DNA of 64,000 nucleotides from Naematelia aurantialba. Its lineage: Eukaryota > Basidiomycota > Tremellomycetes > Tremellales > Naemateliaceae. The DNA is taken from the NCBI GenBank assembly GCA_021527695.1, contig JAKFAO010000002.1, positions 1,178,501-1,242,500 of the forward strand. Reading direction: 5' to 3'. The first letter of the stretch is position 1; every line of letters starts with the position of its first letter. The position numbers and the translations under genes are program-made. Below, one piece after another: positions 45,195 to 56,492 of the stretch. The notes below the pieces were generated by a model. It saw only the letters and a list, made by a program, of their open reading frames with translations, did not search any database and was not told the DNA's origin.

Positions 45195-45962
45195 CTCTGG
45201 CACATGTTCCGGGAGTGGGATGTTTACTGCCAGATGTTGTCATAGGTTGAGGTTCTCCTCCCCCAGAGTTCGGTGTGGATCCATTAGGGTGGCGAGTTGT
45301 TCCCCCAGCTGAGACAGACGGTCTGTCACTGCTGGTTCCAATGGTGTCGGTGGTGCCCTGTGAGGCATTGTGGGTAGAGTATATGATCAATCACAAGAAT
45401 GAAGGATCAAAATATACTGTTATGACCCATCCTTGATTGACCTCAAGCTAATCAAAGACGATGTTACGTCCCGTAACCCAGTGGTATATTCAGATTAGTA
45501 ATCTTTCCCAGAGTTCAGCCCCCGCAACCTATATACAATACCAAGTATGATATGATGTTATGACCGGGTCATAACACGAACCGTGGAAAGCATCATCGTG
45601 GGAAAGCTCATAGTAGCAATCCTAGTAGCAAATAGTGGAAAGTCTTATCGTGGAAGTACTTATCGTGGTTGAACCACGCGTGGAAGAGCCACGATGCCAG
45701 AGGTATAAAAGGATGCGCATTTTGTAGTCCTGTAGTTCTCCAGTCTTTTATTTATCTCACGTTCTTATCTCACGCTTTCCTTGCACTTATCTCGCACTCC
45801 TGGTCAATGCTACCTCATCGACCAGGCTGGTCACCGCTTGTCATCCAACCAATCCACAAGCTTCACAGTGTACACCCGTCAGACGTAGGCCAAGCTTAGT
45901 AAACCTTTGCGGTCCATCCTGTCTCAAGCCATCACTACATGGGACAGGTTCGTGACACAATC
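45195..45962. mobile_element. LTR-retrotransposon-like remnants between the inverted repeat arms
   Basis: 768 bases. At 45418-45576 a 159-bp segment starts TGTTATGACC and ends GGTCATAACA, the inverted TG...CA ends expected of an LTR. A second segment from 45556 again starts TGTTATGACC, has a TATA box (gtataaaagg, about 45702-45711) and ends near 45958 with ggttcgtgacaca. On the minus strand, beyond the first segment, an ATG at 45368 opens a 42-codon frame (LEPAVTDRLSQLGEQLATLM) resembling the N-terminus of a Ty3/gypsy Gag, ended by a stop at 45240. There is no polymerase, integrase or protease sequence, so the element is a fragment. Confidence 0.5.
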
Positions 45963-46286
45963 TGTTACGGCCGTGTCTCTGATGATTCGACAGAGGAAAC
46001 GGGTAATCGGGCGATTCGACTATACCGAAATAGTCTCGAACCGGAAGCGGAAGGCTTTCGGCTGAAGATTTGTCAAACTATCGACAATCGAGGTGAATCG
46101 AGGAAATCGAAATAATATCGAGAGTAACATACGAGTTTTGATCCCTGGGGGGATCAAGGCAGATCTATCTACTTATATATTGCAGCATCTTATCTATTTC
46201 CAATGCTGTTGTTGCCAATAGAATCACCTATTTCCAATATTATTACTAAGCATCAATTCGAGGTTTTCGAGGAGGTTGAATTGAGG
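45963..46286 (-). repeat. Right arm of the 324-nt inverted repeat
   Basis: Reverse complement of 44871-45194. A few single-base differences are visible (for example catacgag here against catacaag in the left arm's complement). Beyond the arm, 46287-46445 is a degenerate run built on tcgag. Confidence 0.85.
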
Positions 46287-46989
46287 GATCGAGAGTAAAC
46301 GAGTGACGAAGTAAGTTATCGAGATGTGAATGAGTGACAAAGAGAGTGTCGAGGTGATTCAAGTACTAATTGAGATAGATCGAGAGGCTGAAAAGGTTGA
46401 AAAGTAAGTCGAGAGTATTCGAGGTAAATCGAGGTGAGTCGGGTCATGACACAATCATTGTTGACAATCCATCACTTTCATGCTCGATTTTCGCAGTAGG
46501 CATTGTCTGTCACTGGACTTTGGTATATGCTCAAGATCTCAAGCATGTAGCATAAGATTTACCTGATATATGAGAGAAGAAAGACTTATATATGGTTGTA
46601 TGGGTTTGAACGAGATGCGAGAGGGATTTGTACGCAGCGGTATCAAATTTCAGGCACTTATTACATAAAAGGTCGAATATCGTAATCGTATACCGGGGTG
46701 TCACGTTTTCAATATTGAAAATCGTAATGGGCCCTTTGGCAATTGACTATGCTGAAAGAGACATGCTCGGTGAGGTGCGACATTCAGACTTTTGCACACG
46801 ATGAGTACATTGCAGGAATGCTGTCCTAGTATGAAGCGTTCTGCCGTGGCGTTTGCTATCAACGGGCAAGACGTTTTCTAGACACCTGTATGCATAGTAC
46901 ATGGGCTGTTTGAAGTGCCCGTCTACACTGCATGGCACTTGGCGGCCAGTTTCATAGCCGGATGGGACTTGCAGCTCGTAATGAGCGCA
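46287..46989. other. Gene-free spacer with degenerate tcgag-rich sequence
   Basis: The first 160 bases are imperfect repeats around tcgaga/tcgagg, ending gggtcatgacac, which echoes the LTR-like ends. From about 46446 to 46989 the sequence is AT-richer with no open frame of interest. It precedes the 3' end of the dehydrogenase gene. Confidence 0.4.
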
Positions 46990-48222
46990 TTACCACCCAT
47001 CCGGATCGAGAACGTTCGTCTCCAACCCGTCAAACAACACGTCTCTCATGGTCTCCGCGCTCAACACCCGCATATCTGCCACTGCTTCTGGCGAAAAGAA
47101 CGCCACATGTGGCGTGAGGACAAAGCGCCCCTCAAGCCATGCCTCTCGATCTCTATATGCCTGAATGAGCGGCGGTGCCGGGTCTGGTATCGGTTCCCAT
47201 TCAATAATGTCAAAGCCCGCCGCCGCGAGCTTGCCGCTGCGAAGTGCCCACTCAAGGGCCGAGAGGTGGACCAGTTCTCCCCGAGCGACATTGATGAGGA
47301 TCGCACCAGGCTTGACGAGTGATAGGGTCTTGGCATTGACAATATGATGTGTGTCAGGCGTGACTGGGCAATGTAAAGAGATAACGTCTGATTGGGCGAA
47401 GATCTCCTCGGCGGACCTTACGCGGGAGAAGCCGAGGGAGCGGTCAATACCATTTGGTAAGAGGGGATCGTAGAAGACGATCTGTGCGTCAATGGGACTG
47501 GCAGCTACCATACTCACGTCAAAGCCAAATGCCTTGGCACGTAACGCCGCACAGATGCCTATCCTTCCTAGTCCGATCACACCCCAAACCCGCCCCTTGG
47601 GTCGCTGAATAAGGGAGCCAGTGAGAGGCTGCTCCGGTAAAGTAATGTCTGGTGATGTCTTGACTATCCACTCCGCGCCTGATGAACGTTGATAATCATG
47701 TTGAAGGAATATACCCCGTCTGAAACTCAATGCTAAGGCGAGAGCATGATCGGCGACCTCTGTAGTCCCATAGCTTGACTCATTAGCATCACAATCATGC
47801 TCGGTAAGGAAGACCCACTCTGGTATGTTGGACACCTTTATGCCAACCGCTGCTAGAGCTTTCCTATCGATCCTCTCGTACCCCACACCTGTTCGCACGA
47901 CGACCTTGAGCTGCGGGAAATGTGCAATGTCACTAGGAGAAATCAGCCTCGCAAAGCTTGATCGTGATTCACTCACGACTGTCGGAACCAGTGACGCACT
48001 ATGAAGACTCCATGTGCTTGAGATGCCAGTTCGTTAGGTACTAGCAAATCAGCGATCGAGCTGTGAACTGGACCGACCTTGACTGATAGGATCTGAACCT
48101 TTCAGAGGATACGAGAGAATCTTGAATGGCCTGCTCTTCAATGCCGATTCAAAGATCCGCTCTTCCAGATTGCCTGGCGTCCACCTGTCTGTGAGTGAGA
48201 GGATCACCAGTGGCTCGCTCAT
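46990..48222 (-). CDS. D-2-hydroxyacid dehydrogenase (CtBP / phosphoglycerate-dehydrogenase-like)
   Basis: NAD(P)-dependent oxidoreductase of the D-isomer-specific 2-hydroxyacid family; substrate unknown. Two N-terminal exons (PLVILSLTDRWTPGNLEERIFES..., then PNELASQAHGVFIVRHWFRQ) lead into DIAHFPQLKVVVRTGVGYERID. YGTTEVADHALALALSFRRGI is the conserved hinge motif once a 45-nt intron (47774-47818) is removed. VWGVIGLGRIG is the dinucleotide loop. DIVFYDPLLPNGIDRSLG follows removal of a 36-nt intron (47482-47517). VISLHCPVTPDTHHIVNAKTL and ILINVARGELVHLSALEWAL carry the catalytic Arg. GFDIIEWEP supplies the Glu and LTPHVAFFSPEA the catalytic His. Both of those introns are multiples of three and lack stops, so retention would yield longer isoforms. 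The start at 48222 (MSEPLV) is preferred; a Met at 48258 is in frame. Confidence 0.85.
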
Positions 48223-48520
48223 TGGGGGCCAGTTGTACAATGTAAAGACGATGGGCATGCATGCTATAATACGTGAAGTCTTACTTGTGACAGTGGCATA
48301 TGGGCAAGACCGAAAATGAGTCGAGAGCACACCATTCTGAAAACATTGCCGCCGGAATCCGATGGCCCAAATTGGGTGTCATGTTTACTTGACCTTTACA
48401 AGCATGCCCTAGACACCTCGAAGCGTGTGACGGCGGTATCGTAGGTTGAGGGTAGAGGCGTTCCTCGGTCTAGCAAAGGGACCAGTAGTTTTCAGAAGCT
48501 ACCCAGATACATTCGTGTGC

Positions 48521-50275
48521 TCAGATCATCGCTTCCTCTACATACGTCCATCGACCGTCAAGCATAGTTCGGCGGACTACTGTCGACCGCACCCTCTCTG
48601 CATCACATGCAAGGGGGTTCCGGTCAATCACAATCAGGTCCGCTCGATCACCTATCCGGACGTGACTCTCTCCGCTCTGTGCTCATCAGTAAACTGATCA
48701 TGGCTGTTGACTCACCCATGTGCTAGAACGCCATGCCGTCTCTGCATCGATAGCCTGCTCCTCACTGAGCGTAAGCCCGCCCTTGCCTCGTCGGCTCATC
48801 GCTACGGCCATAGCCTCCCATGGGCTCATATCTGCCACCGGACTGTCACTTCCAAACTTCATCGGCACACCTGCATCGCGCAAAGCCTTGAGAGCCCATG
48901 CGCGACCCTCTCTCCCCGGCCAGAATCTCAAACACGTCTCTCGATCGTCTACAAGATGCCTCGGCTGGACGGATGCGATTAGGTTCAAACGTCGGAACGC
49001 TGATATATCGCGGAAATCGAGAAGTTGAGCGTGTTCAATAGTAGAGTTTGGAAGGGGTGGAGAGGGATTCGACTCGAGAGTTTGGAGCACAATCGTATTG
49101 GCTTCGTCCCCTATAGCGTGAATGGCCAATTTGAAGCCGTGATGGATGGCTTTTTGGGTGTAGTGAGCGAGGGATTCGGGAGTGTATGCTAGGATACCAT
49201 GATCATTGGTCCCAGGGTACGGGTCGTGACAGTAGGCGGTTTGAGAACCTAGCCCACCATCGGTGATGATCTTGTATGGACCGACTTTTACCAAACCGTC
49301 TGTCCCCGGTACCTCGTCGCCAGACTTGAGCCCTCTCTGTAAAATGTCCTCAAACTGGTCCTCGTAAATCCCACAATGTACACGGAGCTTGTTGAAGCCA
49401 TTTAGGTATCGCCTATGCCAGTCGCGGACGTTGAAGTCCAGTTCCAGATCCGTAACCTCGGTAACACCCAGGGATCTGGTCATCAGCACCAGCCCAATTA
49501 TGATGAATTCACGCAGCAGTATCAGCCCATACATCCAGCCACTTGTCCATCAGGTCGTCTTCAATCCTGCTGAGCATGTAAGTCACGGGAAACGCATCGA
49601 GCTCCCTAAGGTGGCCATCTGGGAACTTTTCAGGATCGACGTTGGCGTGCTCGAGCCCAATGGTATTTGCAATCAGAGAGTGGTAGCCGTTCAAGTGAAG
49701 GTACATGGGTCGAGTGGAGCTAACCAGCTGATCCAGGGAGAGACGGCACATGCGCTTGTTATCCTCATCTGACCAGTCCCCGTTACGCATGTTGATGGCG
49801 GTGAGCTCGTAACGGTCGTAGTGTGGGTTGGACAGAGCTGCCTTCATAGTAGAAAAGACTTCATCGGCAGAGTGACAGTCTTTGAGGTCGACTCGGTGAG
49901 AGTGCAGAGCGGCAAGTTTGGAGTGGACGTGCCAGTCGATCATACTCTGAGGCGACATCAGCTCTAGCTAACATGATATTTACTCACCGGAGCCAGCCAT
50001 TCTCCACGGACGTCGACTATATCTCCCTTGTACTGGACATTGCGTTTCCCATGGGTACTAATCTCCACAACGGTACCATTCTTCACCAGCACATCCAATG
50101 GGCCGCCCGATTGCCCAACAAGGTATGCATTCTTGAAGAGTACCTCCTTTCCAGGCCCCTTGACGTTCTTCGCTTCTACGTTGACGTCCTTGATCTCAGA
50201 GGTAATGGTCGACTGCGGTGTGTCGATCGATCCGTATCCGAAGACCCGCTGAAGTGAGGAGAGCATGTTGCCCAT
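48521..50275 (-). CDS. YtcJ-like metal-dependent amidohydrolase (amidohydrolase 3 family)
   Basis: TIM-barrel hydrolase expected to bind one or two divalent metals and cut an amide or related bond; substrate unknown. The N-terminal sheet region (LFKNAYLVGQSGGPLDVLVKNGTVVEIS; GDIVDVRGEWLAP) leads to SMIDWHVHSKLAALH, where His-Val-His are metal ligands. Family-specific text: MYLHLNGYHSLIANTIGLEHAN, VKVGPYKIITDGGLGSQTAYCHDPYPG (the YtcJ-type DGGLGSQTA), KLAIHAIGDEANTIVLQTLE (metal His), STIEHAQLLDFRD, ASVQPRHLVDD and MKFGSDSPVADMSPWEAMAVAMSR (catalytic Asp). The last exon reads VRIGDRADLIVIDRNPL ... DGRW, ending at a stop at 48521. The N-terminal 40 residues are low complexity with no clear signal peptide. 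It lies 298 bases upstream of the dehydrogenase on the same strand. Confidence 0.85.
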
Positions 50276-51139
50276 TCTTTCGTGTCGAATGATTCTACAG
50301 CTTCCTGACAGCGATGAGTGGTTGACTCGTACAGCTTCCCCTCAGTCCCATCTTCATTAATCTCGTTAGGCGTCTAGCGCGCTAAGCAAACGCAGACGTA
50401 TCTCAGACAGAGAGAGGTAGGCAAGAGGCTGTTGTTAACCCGTATCAAAGAGACGCCCAGGCGGCTAATTTTCCCTCGGCGCCTCTTTACTAATGGGATA
50501 CTCGAGTTCCCCAGTCCACCCAAGTTGACCGCCTAACGCTTTCTGCGTCAGAGTAGAGCCTCCTAGCATGTTAGATGGATCCCTTGGAGCGTCAATAGCA
50601 TCTACATCCAACAGGCAGCTCATGTCAAACAACAGTCGTAGGGCCAAATCTGGTTGCTTGACGTGTAGGTTGCGTAAGAAGGTGGTGTGTTACTATCTGC
50701 CCGATAGCAACATGCATTGTAGACATGTTTGCTGAGATGATAGCGGTGCGACGAGCAAAAACCGGTCCGTGACTCATGCATTCGCTTGTAGTGCTGGGGC
50801 TACGACGCCAGACGGACCGGTCAAGGAGAGTCGGGAAGAGATGTACGTTTTTGTACCTTCTGTACAGGACCGATCCCTCTGCAAACAGCGGGTACATGAG
50901 AAGTGAACCAAGACTTTACGGATGTACTGGACGGCCGGCTTCGGGCCGGAAACAAGCAAGCAACTCTAGCTGAGGAGGAGGATGAAGGCGCACTCTGAAC
51001 GTCTCTAGTTGAACTGCCACGGTGTTACAAAGCACACGCTTTCGACTACTCACAATATTGACCTTCACGTCCGCGAGCGCACACTCAGCACTTCTGTCTG
51101 CAGAATCTGAGAGAGCCGCACCGATCATCGTGCAAACAC
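50276..51139. other. Intergenic region with a possible zinc-cluster gene remnant on the minus strand
   Basis: About 864 bases. On the minus strand near 50870-50905 the frame reads SCTRCLQRDRSC, which fits the second half (CX2CX6C) of a Zn(2)Cys6 cluster. Near 50465-50640 an open stretch reads LLFDMSCLLDVDAIDAP, then GGQLGWTGELEYPISK. The first half of the cluster cannot be assembled and stops break the frames. It is either a decayed regulator or chance. Confidence 0.3.
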
Positions 51140-52003
51140 CTACGCCACCACTCCCCTACTCCCCTCATCCTCCCGTCCTCTGCCGCTGGCCTCTATCATA
51201 CCCGCCATAAGCTCTCCCTCTCTTGTACCCAGGGCCATGAAACCCTGCACGACTCCGCGCCAGTCATCCAGTGTATCCTCTTGACTCAGTTTGAAACGCC
51301 CTTCAATTGTCTCAATCTCCACCTCCAGCCCCACGATCCCCCGCTTCAACCCTTCCACATACTTTGTTGGTGCGTCCGAAATCTTCCACTCTCCCTCTTC
51401 TCGGCCGGCGTCCCCCTTGACTCGCGATTCGCCGAGGGTAGTGAGGTCCTCCACCTGCTGCTGAAGGAATTCGCTCGTCTCCTCATTGTTTCGGTGATGT
51501 ATCTTTACCCGCCCATACACCTGTACTGCTGCGTAATTCCACGTCGGCACGACCTTGCCGTCTTTGGGCTTGCTCTCGACATAGAATTTGGGCGTGACGT
51601 AAGAGTTCACGGGTGCATTGAAGATGATCAGGACTTGGTGGTCGAGCGAGGAGGTGGACGGGTCAAGTGCGGCGAGCAGGGCTTTGGTCTGGGGATTGGC
51701 GCGGGCGATGTGCCCCCGAAGGGTGCCTTTTGACTGTCGAGAATCGACATTGCCGCTGGTGGAGGGAAACGAGCCTGGAACGACAGCTTGTTGCCTGGTG
51801 TGCACCTCGGACGGAGGGACGCTGTTCGAGGCAGTTGCAGGCGCCTTGTTGGGCGTGTCGAGGATAAAAGGAATGTGCGAGGTCTGCAGAGTCTGGATGC
51901 CCGGATGCGTGATCGAGGTGGTGAACAGCCCAAGGGGGTAGGAGCGGATGAAAGAGTAAAGGGTGTCTTCATCTAGCACGGCGTGGACCGGACGAATGTA
52001 CAT
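51140..52003 (-). CDS. PaiB-like FMN-binding split-barrel protein
   Basis: Member of the FMN-binding negative transcriptional regulator (PaiB) family. In Bacillus, PaiB acts with the polyamine acetyltransferase PaiA; fungal homologues are common but uncharacterised and more likely flavin-binding enzymes or sensors. The start MYIRPVHAV is the classic family beginning, so 52003 is preferred over an upstream Met at 52117. Motifs: LYSFIRSYPLGLFTTS, SHIPFIL, GTLRGHIARANPQTK, QVLIIFNAPVNSYVTPKFY and VPTWNYAAVQVYGRVKI, the strongest signature. Then YVEGLKRGIVGLEVEIETIEGRFKLSQ. It is intronless, about 287 residues. The tail is Gly/Arg/Glu-rich. No DNA-binding motif is visible. Its placement near amine-use genes may be chance. 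Confidence 0.85.
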   Translation of the reverse strand: MYIRPVHAVLDEDTLYSFIRSYPLGLFTTSITHPGIQTLQTSHIPFILDTPNKAPATASNSVPPSEVHTRQQAVVPGSFPSTSGNVDSRQSKGTLRGHIARANPQTKALLAALDPSTSSLDHQVLIIFNAPVNSYVTPKFYVESKPKDGKVVPTWNYAAVQVYGRVKIHHRNNEETSEFLQQQVEDLTTLGESRVKGDAGREEGEWKISDAPTKYVEGLKRGIVGLEVEIETIEGRFKLSQEDTLDDWRGVVQGFMALGTREGELMAGMIEASGRGREDEGSRGVVA

Positions 52004-53047
52004 TGTAACAGGCGAAAATGAGACCCGAGCCACTTGATCTTGCGTTGTTTGAAATGCAAAGCTGACCGCGATCGATGCAAACAGTTGGCCAATAGGCAAT
52101 AGCGTATCGTCATGCATTTATTTGGGTCCCCAGTGAACGTCCATGAGCGCTGTTCCTCTGGCCAAGCCGGAAATCTGGGCGCCTACTTTTGCACTTCCTT
52201 TCTGGCGCCATTGGCGCCTGTTTTCGGACCAATCGAACGGTTCTCACCGGTCCTGCGATAAACAGTCACAATTGTTGACTGTCCCGGGCGCTCTGGAGGC
52301 AATACGAAGCCATCCAAAAGAAATCGTCTCTGCACTTCGGTCGTGCAGCTGACAAGAGCACTCCTTCGGCTTGTGTGGGCGGGTGGGCGGTCAGGCTGCT
52401 GCCAAATTCTGTCGTCGGAGTTCCCCTCCTCTTTCATCCGGTGCAAGTTCGTGGCATCCTCTCAGTTGTTCCCGCCCAGCTGCAATTGCTAGTCAGGGCC
52501 CTTTATACTGTACATAAAGACTATAGCTTCATCGACAAGAGGGTAGAGATGGTGTGATCGACGACCTGTTCCACCTTTCGCGCGAGCGGCTTGCTCCTTA
52601 CTGAATGATTGGAGTCAGCGACCGTCCACATGGACAAGGGGCTTGAAATGTCTCGAAGCTCACCTCTATGGGCTGTGCTTCGGTTTACGCGACTGGAGGC
52701 TGAGAATATCAGATGAACGCGGTAAGTATCATAGCGGTGGACTCACGAAAGGCTCCGGCTGTCCGATTTGCGAGCTGCACAGCTAGCAAATGCCGACTAC
52801 ACGGATGTTACCTCGTAGCTCTGCTCTTAGTTTCAGCGACGACTCGGGACAACTTCTGTGTCATGGTCTGCCGTGGTGACAAAACGGCAGGTTAGATCCC
52901 TGTGGGGCCGGGGTTGACCATCGTGCTGCGGCGAGTTGGAATACATGTAGGGGAGCTGATCTGCATTCTCCGGTGAGTGGCACGCTTCGAAACATTCCGT
53001 CATTATATGAGTACAGCCATTTTCATCTCGCTCCTATGCAGAAATAT
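52004..53047. other. Long intergenic region, PaiB-like and GH78 genes
   Basis: About 1.04 kb. It holds the PaiB-like promoter (minus) and the 3' end of the rhamnosidase gene. Only short overlapping open frames occur and no tRNA or other RNA gene could be built. Nothing else was seen. Confidence 0.4.
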
Positions 53048-55847
53048 TTACTCTGCAAGCGTCTCGTGGTACACGGTATGGGCGAACGGAGTCTGGTACC
53101 GAGGAGGCGGCCATGTCCCATCCGGCTCGTATTTTACTTTTCTGCTATGTTTGCCACTCCCTACCCGTTCCTCTTCTTTTCCCAATCGCAGTAGTGCCGT
53201 GGTATTCGGCGGTACCTCAATGTTGACCTTCAAAGTTCCATTCTCCAAACCCCAAGAAACTGCTGCGCGGCCATAAGGGGTGACAGTATGGGCGGACGCG
53301 TTGGTAATAGTCCCACCAGGTCGAGGCTGGACAGCGAATGTTCGATATCCTGGGTCAAGAGGTTTAAGGCCGCCGACGGTCGTGTGTAGAAAGTTTGCTA
53401 CTGCGCCGAGGGCATAATGATTGAAACTTGTCATCTCTCCAGGCTAGTGGTACCGTCAGACGCCGGTCCAACTAATCGACGCAAGGCTTACGTTGATCGA
53501 ACCATCGGGCAGAAGACTGTCCCATCGCTCCCAAATCGTCGTGGCATCCATCGTCACCGGGTACAGCCAACTGGGGCACCCTTTCTCCTGCAACATTCTG
53601 TAGGCTACCTGAAGGTGACCAGCTTGCGCCAAAGCATGTAGCATCCCTGGGGTGCCAGCAAAACCAGTGGCGATCTTAAAGTCGCCTTTTGTTACAAGTC
53701 GAACTAATCGTTCGGTGGCGCCTTTGAAATGAGGCGGATCGAGCAGCTCAAACTGGAATGCCAAGCAGTAGGCGGTTTGGGTATCGCTTGATAACCGACC
53801 AGAGGGTGCTAGGTATTCGTCTTGGAAGGCTTTGCGAAGGCGATTGTGCTCTTCCGCATATCGCTTAACCTCGTCATGGTAGCCTAGAATTTCGGCAGTC
53901 GTCGAGACAATGTCGGTGATGGCTACGAGATAGGCGTCCGCAACGAGATATTGGTCGGTCATGGCGGCGCCAGGGTCTTCGGGCGGTGCGCGAGGGTCGA
54001 GCCTAAATGTTAGCTGTCTCTGGCTGAACCACTCACCAATCAGAGAGCTGAAATCCATCTCGGGGATTGTGCCAAAGCCCGTTTTCACCTCTGGGAATGC
54101 CTTTGTCAAGCCAAGTCGACATGCTCTTCCACATTTCCTCAAGAATTGCCTTCGAACCATAGGCTTGGTACAAATCCTTAGGCGTGATGACACACACATC
54201 GCCCTTGGAAAGATCAGTACGGTCCAAAGGGCTGGGCGCTTACCCAAACGGCTTGAGGTAAAGCCTTCCCGAACAAAGTGTTGGGGACCACGAGCGGTAC
54301 AACCCCTTCGTAATCCTTGAGCTGCTCCTCAGACAGATCATGAAGCCAATTTGCGAGAAAGCCACTAGTGTCGTAAAGGAACGAAGCGGTAGGGGCGAAG
54401 GCCTGTAAATCGCCCGTCCAACCGAGTCTGGCAAGTTAGCCGAGTCTCCGCCTGATCCTGACCTTTCATCTCTCTGCGGACAGTCGGTGGGTAGGCCGAC
54501 GAAATTTCCCCTCAGACCCCACACTACATTCCTGTGGAGCTGATTGATCATTGCATGGGAGCACTCGAAATCCCCAATTCGCTCCATATCGGAATGTACA
54601 ACGACAGCGGTGAAGTTGTGTTCATACTCATCAAGTAAACTCGCCGGTCCAGAGATTTCACAGTACCGGAAGCCATGTGTAGTGAACTTTGGCTCCCATT
54701 CGTTCAACCCCTCATCCCCCAAGAAAATCCGATCGGTCGCCTTGGCCGATCGAAGCGGTCGGACACCGAGTTCTCCTTTATCAAGGACTTCCGCGAACCG
54801 AAGGCTGAGGCACTCGTTCGCCTTGGTTTTGACAGGCAGGTTGCGAATCTTGACCCATCCAACGAGGTTTTGACCAAAGTCGATAATCTTCTTCCCCGAT
54901 GGCGTTGTGAGGAGTTTCATCGGCTTGATTTCGTCAGTTCGTCGAATCGGCGGTGCCTCTGGAGCGACGAGCCGGGTGGTTGATGGAAGAGAAAGGCGCT
55001 TGGTCTCTCGCCATTGGTCGGGCTTGCCGAGATTCAGATCGTAACCCTCGCCATCATAAAGTTCGGAGGCGAGAAGAGGACCGTAACTCCAGTCCCAACC
55101 AGTCCCACTGGCGGCAACGACCTTTCCGCCCACTTCGAGCTGAATCATCACGCCAGTCTCCTCTCCCCAGAGATTTCTAGCCTCTGGTGACCATGTTAAT
55201 CTCCCGCTATACCAACCCTCTCCGACAATCGCCTCGATGTGGTTATCGCCTTCGATGAGGACGTCCTCGGGGATCGAATATGTTTGGTAGTGTAAGCGGT
55301 GTTTATAGGACTGCCAACCAGGGGCAAGAACTTGATCGCCAATGGCTTTGCCGTTGATCGAAATCTGGTACACCCCGAGAGCGGTGGCGTAGATTCGTGC
55401 TCTGGATTTGGATGCGCCAAGGGTGAAAGTGCTACGTGTATAAAAGGGGCGCTTCGCGAGTGTACTGGGGGGCTTGATATCCGCAGTTATGGGACAAGCC
55501 GACCAGTCTGTTTCGCTCAGGAGAGCAGCCTCCACCGTTTCACTAAACCAATCGCTCCAACCTGATGCACCCTGTGCTCGAATTTTCACTTCCACGCGTT
55601 CCCTCGATGATAGGGGACGTTCTTCTTTGGGCCACGGGACCTCGATATTCTCACTCGAGTGGACATGATAGGTGTTGGGCTTCGCGCCGCTTCTCGAGAT
55701 GATCAGCTCGTAACTTTCTTGTGTCCAGCTGGGATCGGTGGATTCGTCTTGTCCAAAGCGCCAGGAGAGAGGAGGCTGCGATTGGCCGATACCAAAGGGT
55801 GAGCTGTTGCGCCCAAAAGTCAACTTTGTGATATGGGGAGGAGCCAT
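53048..55847 (-). CDS. GH78 alpha-L-rhamnosidase
   Basis: Glycoside hydrolase family 78 enzyme that removes terminal alpha-L-rhamnose from plant glycosides and pectic side chains by inversion. The N-terminal beta domains read FGIGQSQPPLSWRFG, then SYELIISRSG and RARIYATALGVYQISINGKAIGDQVLAPGWQ, then HYQTYSIPEDV and EGWYSGRLTW. The catalytic (alpha/alpha)6 part has NVVWGLRGNFVGLPTDCPQRDER (conserved acidic residues), GWTGDLQAFAPTASFLYDT, GDFKIATGFAGTP and KGCPSWLYPVTMDATTIWERWDS, with TSFNHYALGAVANFLH near the end. No signal peptide is visible, so the enzyme may be intracellular, as for several fungal GH78 enzymes. The C-terminal beta domain ends at TVYHETLAE, stop at 53048. Length is about 890 residues with few introns. 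Divergent from an MFS sugar porter. Confidence 0.9.
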
Positions 55848-56492
55848 GGCTGAATGGGAGACTCCGATGACTCCCCGTGTGTGAGTAGGCCGTGCAGCAA
55901 AGCTCTAGAGGGGTCGAACGAAGCGAAACCAGTGGGGGCGAGGTGAGGTCGACGACGTCAAATGGCGGCGTCGTCTTTGATGTCGTGTTTAATTCGGACT
56001 GAAGTTGGACCGGATCTAGTGTTAGGGCTCCCAATAGACAAAGTCGTCAAATGACTTCACCGCGTTAACACGGAGATTCTGCGATGAAGCTGGCATCCTG
56101 ATCAACGTGTCTAGTCATTCCCCTACGGATATTGCCCCACACAACTGCTCGGTACACCACTCCTCCCGAGTCGGCTAACCAGAGCATGACGCTAGTCACA
56201 GTTTGAGCTAGATGTGAGCACGGGTGTTCGGGACAAACTGCAGCGCGGGAAGACTTGGCGGGGATGTTGAAGAATCCGCAGTGCGATCCGGGGTATTGAG
56301 GCCCCGGCCGGAAATGCATAGGGACCTCGAAGACCCATGGGGCCCAACTCGGGGTAGCTAATCTTTCGCACGGACAAATGGCAGACCGACTATCGCGGCA
56401 CTGTGGATTCCCATGGGACAAAGTGTATATATGTTCGCCCCTCCGCTAACCGCCGTCCTCACAGCAGCAAGATATCACGCACGGTATTCGCG
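55848..56492. promoter_or_regulatory. Divergent promoter of GH78 and sugar porter with a CCGGGG inverted repeat
   Basis: 645 bases shared by the rhamnosidase (minus) and porter (plus). At 56288-56307 CCGGGG is followed by 8 bases and CCCCGG, a perfect 6-bp inverted repeat. CGG-containing inverted triplets are the usual sites of Zn(2)Cys6 regulators, so this is a candidate operator. Nothing else stands out. Confidence 0.4.

Noticed and set aside
52680..52930. tRNA-like A-box-looking segment in the spacer before GH78
   Set aside because: No matching B box, acceptor stem or anticodon arm could be assembled.
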